From: Methanothrix sp.
GTDB lineage: Archaea; Halobacteriota; Methanosarcinia; Methanotrichales; Methanotrichaceae
Assembly: GCA_028688175.1 (NCBI GenBank)
Contig: JAQTYS010000085.1
Span: 1-10,274, forward strand
Reading direction: 5' to 3'
DNA length: 10,274 nt
The notes under the pieces were generated by a model. That model was not told where the DNA came from, did not search any database, and was given only the letters and a program-made list of their open reading frames with translations. This document shows positions 7,301 through 10,274 of the stretch, one piece after another. A program made the position numbers and the translations under genes. Numbering within the stretch: the stretch's first letter is position 1; each line of letters begins with the position of its first letter.

Positions 7301-8150
7301 TATTTTGATGCCTCATTACTTTCCAAAAGGAACGAATGAGATTCATGCCAAGTGGCTAAATGCTATTGCCCAATTCGACGGTGCACTATGCATCTCCATG
7401 ACAGTTGCAGACGACATTTCAGGATGGCTTAAGACCAACGGCCCAAAACGCCTGCGCCCCCTCAAAATCGGTTGGTTCCATTTGGGTGCAGATGTTGAAA
7501 ATTCTGTGCCTACACTAGGCCTGCCAGAAGATGCGCAGCAGATGCTTGCTCAGCTTGCACAATGCCCCAGCTTCCTGATGGTGGGCACCATAGAGCCGCG
7601 CAAAGGATACCTGCAAACTATTGAAGCCTTTGATTGCTTATGGAAACAGGATTTGAATGTAAACCTCATTATTGTTGGAAAAGAAGGCTGGATGAGCGTA
7701 CCGGATGAAATGCGCCGCACTATCCCGAAGATAGTCAAGACGCTTCGCAACCACCCCGAAATGGGGAAGAGGTTGTTTTGGCTTGAAGGGATTAGCGACG
7801 AATACTTAGAAAAAGTATATGCTGCTTCCACCTGCCTCATAGTTTCTTCGGAAGGAGAAGGCTTTGGGCTGCCACTCATCGAGGCCGCGCAACACAAGCT
7901 GCCAGTCATTGCTCGTGATATTTTAGTATTCCATGAAGTGGCTGGAGAGCATGCTTTTTACTTCAAAGGCAATGAGCCTGCTGATCTGGCCGGGGCGATA
8001 AGGGAATGGCTGGAGTTGTACCGATCTGGTCGGCATCCTAAGTCTGACGAAATGCCATGGCTGACATGGAAGCAAAGCACAGAGCAACTGCTGGATGTAA
8101 TCCTGAAAGAGAATTGGTATGCAGAGTGGATGCCTCAAGATGCCGGATAA
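4374..8150 (+). CDS. Three-module GT4-like glycosyltransferase, probable glycan chain assembly enzyme
   Basis: 1258 residues, about three times a single GT-B enzyme, with no membrane helix seen. Module 1 (about 1-405) has a glycine-rich N-terminus (RFRGIGRYSLSLAK), YDLIP (137-141), a phosphate-binding region at AGGEDRRKNLHRL (232-244) and the EX7E motif E317...E325. Module 2 (about 422-815) starts LAYISPLPPERSGIADYS, has SLGLLNPIKGN (636-646) and a changed motif in which G724 and D732 replace the two glutamates (RGETSASILD). Module 3 (about 858-1258) resembles module 1: YDVLP (972-976), GTIEPRKGYLQTIEAF (1071-1086) and E1162...E1170. Residues 816-857 form a linker. It probably adds several sugars from nucleotide-sugar donors to a lipid-linked acceptor on the cytoplasmic face, as multi-domain polymerases of ABC-exported O-antigens do; the donors (mannose and rhamnose are common in this group) cannot be read from sequence. 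It is coupled to the FkbM-type gene before it. Confidence 0.9.
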   Translation: MRIVIDLQGAQTKSRFRGIGRYSLSLAKAIVSNRGEHEVFIALNGLFPDTIEPIRASFDGLLPQDNIRVWYAPGPVRECEPGNNWRREAAERIREAFLANLQPDIVHITSLFEGYEDDAATSIASFDQRTATIVTLYDLIPFQNPDQYLRPYPNYEQYYLRKVEHLKRASAWFAISAYSAKEGCEVLGLKGDRVFNISSASDLRFKHIEISNQTQEELRQRYGITRPFVLYAGGEDRRKNLHRLIRAYALLSSDLRKTHQLVLTGKIVEFEIHALQRTAKSAGLDKDELVFTGYVTDNELVQFYNLCKLFVFPSWYEGFGLPALEAMSCDAPVIAANTSSLPEIMGRDDSMFDPFSEDIIAAKISEVLTNDAFRSELIRHGADQAKKFSWDESAKLAIEAYERLHSEQQMNCKKVQPLEHRLKLAYISPLPPERSGIADYSAELLPELARHYDIEVIVAHPDVSDPWIKACLPVRQVEWFIQHINRYDRLLYHIGNSPFHQHMFDLLYRFPGVVVLHDFFLSSVKAHLDLNGQVPGTWVPELYASHGYAAVWERFHVNDSMEVVFKYPCNFSVLQNAMGVIVHSAYSISLAEEWYGEGLAKEWVVIPLLRSSAKRTERITARQKLGLGPDDLIICSLGLLNPIKGNHRLLKAWLNSRLAQDPRCRLVFVGENEGGDYGRRMLDTIRQSGLSDRIRITGWSDADTFRHYLAAADMAVQLRTLSRGETSASILDCLNYSLPTIVNANGSIAELPKDAVWMLPDEFEDNELVKALETLWSDAERRHALGTRAREMIMACHTPRACAEQYVQAIESFYSGAKTGTQGLVEVLAGLGDAPDDAAIKALASAIAQNMPSKRPAHQLLVDISGLVQRDLKTGIERVARSILEELLLNPPAGYRVEPVYATSDRLGYRYARDFTLRLLKCPAGNLADDPIEAYPGDIFLGLELQSQIVPVQLSYLESFHHWGVKVYFVVYDVLPILMPHYFPKGTNEIHAKWLNAIAQFDGALCISMTVADDISGWLKTNGPKRLRPLKIGWFHLGADVENSVPTLGLPEDAQQMLAQLAQCPSFLMVGTIEPRKGYLQTIEAFDCLWKQDLNVNLIIVGKEGWMSVPDEMRRTIPKIVKTLRNHPEMGKRLFWLEGISDEYLEKVYAASTCLIVSSEGEGFGLPLIEAAQHKLPVIARDILVFHEVAGEHAFYFKGNEPADLAGAIREWLELYRSGRHPKSDEMPWLTWKQSTEQLLDVILKENWYAEWMPQDAG

Positions 8151-8171
8151 TAAGAAGGTCTCTAATGCAAT

Positions 8172-9365
8172 TTACTTGGCCCAGTTACATGATATGGCAA
8201 TCATACCTGCATCATCACTCGTGGGTATCACTTCAAAGGAAAATTGCTTATCAATCCAATCATAGGTGGTTATGTAGTCTAAGCTTTGTGCCGCAGGGCT
8301 GAGAAGATACTTTCCTGAGAGCATTGGTATGTGGTCTATTCTGAGGTCTATATGTCCGCCACCAACGGATACTCTTAGTGGGGTCTTCTTAATCTTCGTG
8401 TTCGTTCCAAAAATGTGACGACCATCTTCTGTATGAATTGCAATGCCAAAAGTTATGTCCGATACATCTTCCTGGGCATAGTAGTGTATCCTCACAATCA
8501 TTGGATCTCTCGAATTGAATCTCAATCCTTTAATTCCAAATTTATCTAAAAATTCCACATCAGTTATGGTCACCTTCTGATTGCCCCACCTTTTTGGGCT
8601 ACTTGGTGCCATAGTAGAATCATCCGAGAGATCCTTGCTTTCAGACCTACAATAGACATATTTATCTAATACCTCTCCCGTCTCCCCAAATGCCCTCTGC
8701 TCGCCCCCGCCCAAGAGCAGCGTCCTATCGCAAAACCTTCTAACAGCACCCAGATCATGAGAGACGAAGAGAATCGTCACGCCTTCCTTCCGGTAGCGGT
8801 TGAAGACATCAAAGCATTTCTGCTGAAACTCCATGTCCCCAACAGCTAGCACCTCGTCCACCAAGAGAACATCCGGATTGGTCTGAATGGCAGTGGAAAA
8901 GGCCAGACGAACCTGCATTCCCGAGGAGAGGTTCTTAAGCTTGGTGTCCTCGAACCTATGCAGGTCCGCAAAATCTATCACATCATCAATCCGTTCATCG
9001 ATCTCTCTTCTGGATAGGCCCATTATGGTGCCATAAACGCCAATATTTTCCCTAGCCGTCATATCGGGATGAAAGCCTACTCCCAATTCCAAAAAGGGCG
9101 TCATCTTGCCTTTAATTCGAACCGTTCCCTTGGATGCCCGCAAAATATTGGCTATGATTTTCAGCAGTGTGCTCTTGCCTGAGCCGTTGTCTCCGATTAT
9201 GCCCACGCATTCACCTGCTTCCACCTGGAAGCTGATGTCCTTTAATACAGAGAAAGTCTCATAATTGTTGGGCCTCATCAACCCCATCAGGTTCTCAAAG
9301 AACGTGGACCTTTTCTCATGGGGAATCTGGAAGGTCTTCCAGATGTGCTCCACCTCAACCGCCAT
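8172..9365 (-). CDS. wzt: Polysaccharide ABC exporter ATPase (Wzt-like) with C-terminal carbohydrate-binding domain
   Basis: 397 residues from ATG 9365. The ABC ATPase domain has Walker A GDNGSGKST (58-66), the LELGVGFHP segment typical of Wzt/TagH ATPases (92-100), signature LSSGMQ (146-151), Walker B VLLVDE (166-171) and the switch histidine H203. After a linker (about 236-260), residues 261-380 form a beta-sandwich-type domain like the Wzt C-terminal domain, which in E. coli O8/O9a recognises the modified end of the finished chain. The longest frame starts 44 codons earlier inside the permease gene, but MAVEVEHIWKTF is the usual type of start: it lies 2 nt after the permease stop, with GAGG (9379-9376) 10 nt upstream. 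It pairs with the permease to export the glycan across the membrane. The part coding the C-terminal domain is clearly more AT-rich than the ATPase part. The 3' end converges on the glycosyltransferase gene with 21 bp between. Confidence 0.93.
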   Translation of the reverse strand: MAVEVEHIWKTFQIPHEKRSTFFENLMGLMRPNNYETFSVLKDISFQVEAGECVGIIGDNGSGKSTLLKIIANILRASKGTVRIKGKMTPFLELGVGFHPDMTARENIGVYGTIMGLSRREIDERIDDVIDFADLHRFEDTKLKNLSSGMQVRLAFSTAIQTNPDVLLVDEVLAVGDMEFQQKCFDVFNRYRKEGVTILFVSHDLGAVRRFCDRTLLLGGGEQRAFGETGEVLDKYVYCRSESKDLSDDSTMAPSSPKRWGNQKVTITDVEFLDKFGIKGLRFNSRDPMIVRIHYYAQEDVSDITFGIAIHTEDGRHIFGTNTKIKKTPLRVSVGGGHIDLRIDHIPMLSGKYLLSPAAQSLDYITTYDWIDKQFSFEVIPTSDDAGMIAISCNWAK

Positions 9366-9367
9366 TT

Positions 9368-10159
9368 CTAGATCGCCTCGGCAAATTTGGGCTCCAGTCG
9401 ATCGAAGATCAGGTAGCCTGCGAAAAGCACCAGTATCGAGCATATGCCCATGTAGGCCAGACTCATGGGCTCCGGCCCCGTCCGATAGAGAATACAATCA
9501 CGCATCATTGTTATTATCTGGGCCATGGGATTGATCATTACCATCCAGCGCACATTCTCTGGGAATATGGTGATCGGATATATAATTGGCGTGGCAAAGA
9601 AACCGATCTGCACAATCACTTTCCAGATGAATTGCACATCTCTGAAGTAGACATTCAAGGCGGCCAGGGCCAGAGATAATCCTATAATGATGAGAAATAG
9701 GCATGCAAATATGATAGGGACGTAGGCTAAGGTCATTCCGGGCACAACTCGGAAGACGGCCATGAATATTATGAATACTACGAACTCCAGGACGGTCATC
9801 ATGAGCGCCATGATGCAGGTGGATATGACGAGAATGTCTCTCGGGAAGTAGACCTTTTGCACCAGGCTGGGCTTTCCCACAATGCCCCAGATGCTTAAGG
9901 AGGTTCCTCTGTCCAGGAAGTTCCAGAGGATGATTCCCAGCAGAAGGAAGAGCTGGTAATGCTCTACCTGAATGCGCATGAGGTTCGTGAATACAACATA
10001 AAGGACCAGGAGCATAAGCAGCGGGTCTAAGAGAGACCAGAAAAAGCCCAGAGCGGAATTCTTGTAGCGCAGCTTGAAGTCACTCCAGGCCACGCGCAGA
10101 ATCAGATCGCGGTACCTGTAAAGCTCATGAATGTGATTTGCAGTCAGCAACTTGTACAC
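9368..10159 (-). CDS. wzm: ABC-2 polysaccharide exporter permease (Wzm-like); N-terminus uncertain
   Basis: 263 residues from a GTG at 10159. The N-terminal stretch ELYRYRDLILRVAWSDFKLRYK followed by SALGFFWSLLDPLLM is the hallmark entry of O-antigen/teichoic-acid ABC-2 permeases: an amphipathic interface helix before the first membrane segment. Six hydrophobic segments are visible (about 43-60, 70-88, 110-136, 143-170, 178-198, 233-253), with PRDIL (106-110) and FFATPIIYPIT (187-197) as further family features. It forms the membrane channel for the ATPase encoded 2 bp downstream. The GTG has no convincing Shine-Dalgarno, and the frame stays open without ATG, GTG or TTG to the right edge (reading about 38 more codons, including KVYYLLAGLRSAVSPGDF). 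The real start may therefore lie outside the window, or those codons belong to an upstream gene in the same frame. Confidence 0.88.
   Translation of the reverse strand: MYKLLTANHIHELYRYRDLILRVAWSDFKLRYKNSALGFFWSLLDPLLMLLVLYVVFTNLMRIQVEHYQLFLLLGIILWNFLDRGTSLSIWGIVGKPSLVQKVYFPRDILVISTCIMALMMTVLEFVVFIIFMAVFRVVPGMTLAYVPIIFACLFLIIIGLSLALAALNVYFRDVQFIWKVIVQIGFFATPIIYPITIFPENVRWMVMINPMAQIITMMRDCILYRTGPEPMSLAYMGICSILVLFAGYLIFDRLEPKFAEAI
9376..9379 (-). promoter_or_regulatory. Ribosome-binding site of the Wzt-like gene
   Basis: GAGG on the - strand, inside the last codons of the permease gene and 10 nt before ATG 9365. It decides for this start over the longer frame and implies translational coupling with the permease. 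Confidence 0.55.
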
Positions 10160-10274
10160 CTTTGTTGTCTTTTGCCTAATTGATGCAATCTGATTTTTGC
10201 TCTGAAAGTCGCCGGGAGATACAGCCGATCTTAATCCTGCAAGGAGATAATAAACCTTTGCACTATGAATTATC

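Noticed and set aside
8151..8171. Bidirectional terminator between the convergent genes
   Set aside because: The 21-bp gap shows no hairpin or T-tract.
9366..9497. 44-codon N-terminal extension of the Wzt-like protein
   Set aside because: It is antisense-free overlap with the permease C-terminal codons in another frame, lacks family similarity, and a better start with a ribosome-binding site exists at 9365.
1..10274. CRISPR arrays, tRNA or rRNA genes, insertion sequences and defence systems
   Set aside because: No spaced short repeats, no RNA gene pattern, no transposase or integrase motifs and no terminal inverted repeats were seen; the content is glycan synthesis and export.

Overview
The window is part of a cell-surface polysaccharide (glycan) locus, probably from an anaerobic archaeon or from a mosaic archaeal/bacterial metagenomic genome. 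The left-edge membrane protein has a C-terminal W-x-G-x-P-T-R-W-type motif and several N-glycosylation sequons, which I associate with methanogen-type (Methanosarcinia) surface-glycan genes. In contrast, the central methyltransferase/glycosyltransferase pair looks proteobacterial in style. The taxonomic assignment is tentative and rests on protein style and base composition only.

Layout, left to right: (1) the 3' part of an AT-rich membrane protein gene entering from the left edge (1-990, +), followed by a short decayed copy of its conserved C-terminal motif (about 992-1095); (2) a class I SAM methyltransferase with an Ig-like C-terminal domain (1128-2357, -), preceded by a short ORF that may be an internally deleted methyltransferase (2336-2539, -); (3) a divergent intergenic region (about 2540-2760); (4) a tightly coupled two-gene operon on the + strand: an FkbM-type methyltransferase with a repeat-built coiled coil (2761-4374), then a 1258-residue protein with three glycosyltransferase-B (GT4-like) modules (4374-8150), joined by a TAATG overlap with a strong ribosome-binding site; (5) convergently, on the - strand, an ABC-2 polysaccharide exporter: permease (Wzm-like, 9368-10159, possibly longer) followed 2 bp later by the ATPase (Wzt-like, 8172-9365) with a C-terminal carbohydrate-binding domain.

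How they may work together: the multi-module glycosyltransferase could assemble or polymerise a glycan on a lipid carrier on the cytoplasmic face. The FkbM methyltransferase could cap the chain, with its coiled coil setting the distance between capping site and membrane. The Wzt C-terminal domain could recognise the finished chain, and Wzm/Wzt could export it. This resembles the WbdA/WbdD/Wzm/Wzt logic of E. coli O8/O9a, but built from an unrelated methyltransferase family; this is the main hypothesis of the report. Composition breaks, gene remnants at gene borders and a change of base composition inside the Wzt gene suggest the locus was built by repeated recombination.
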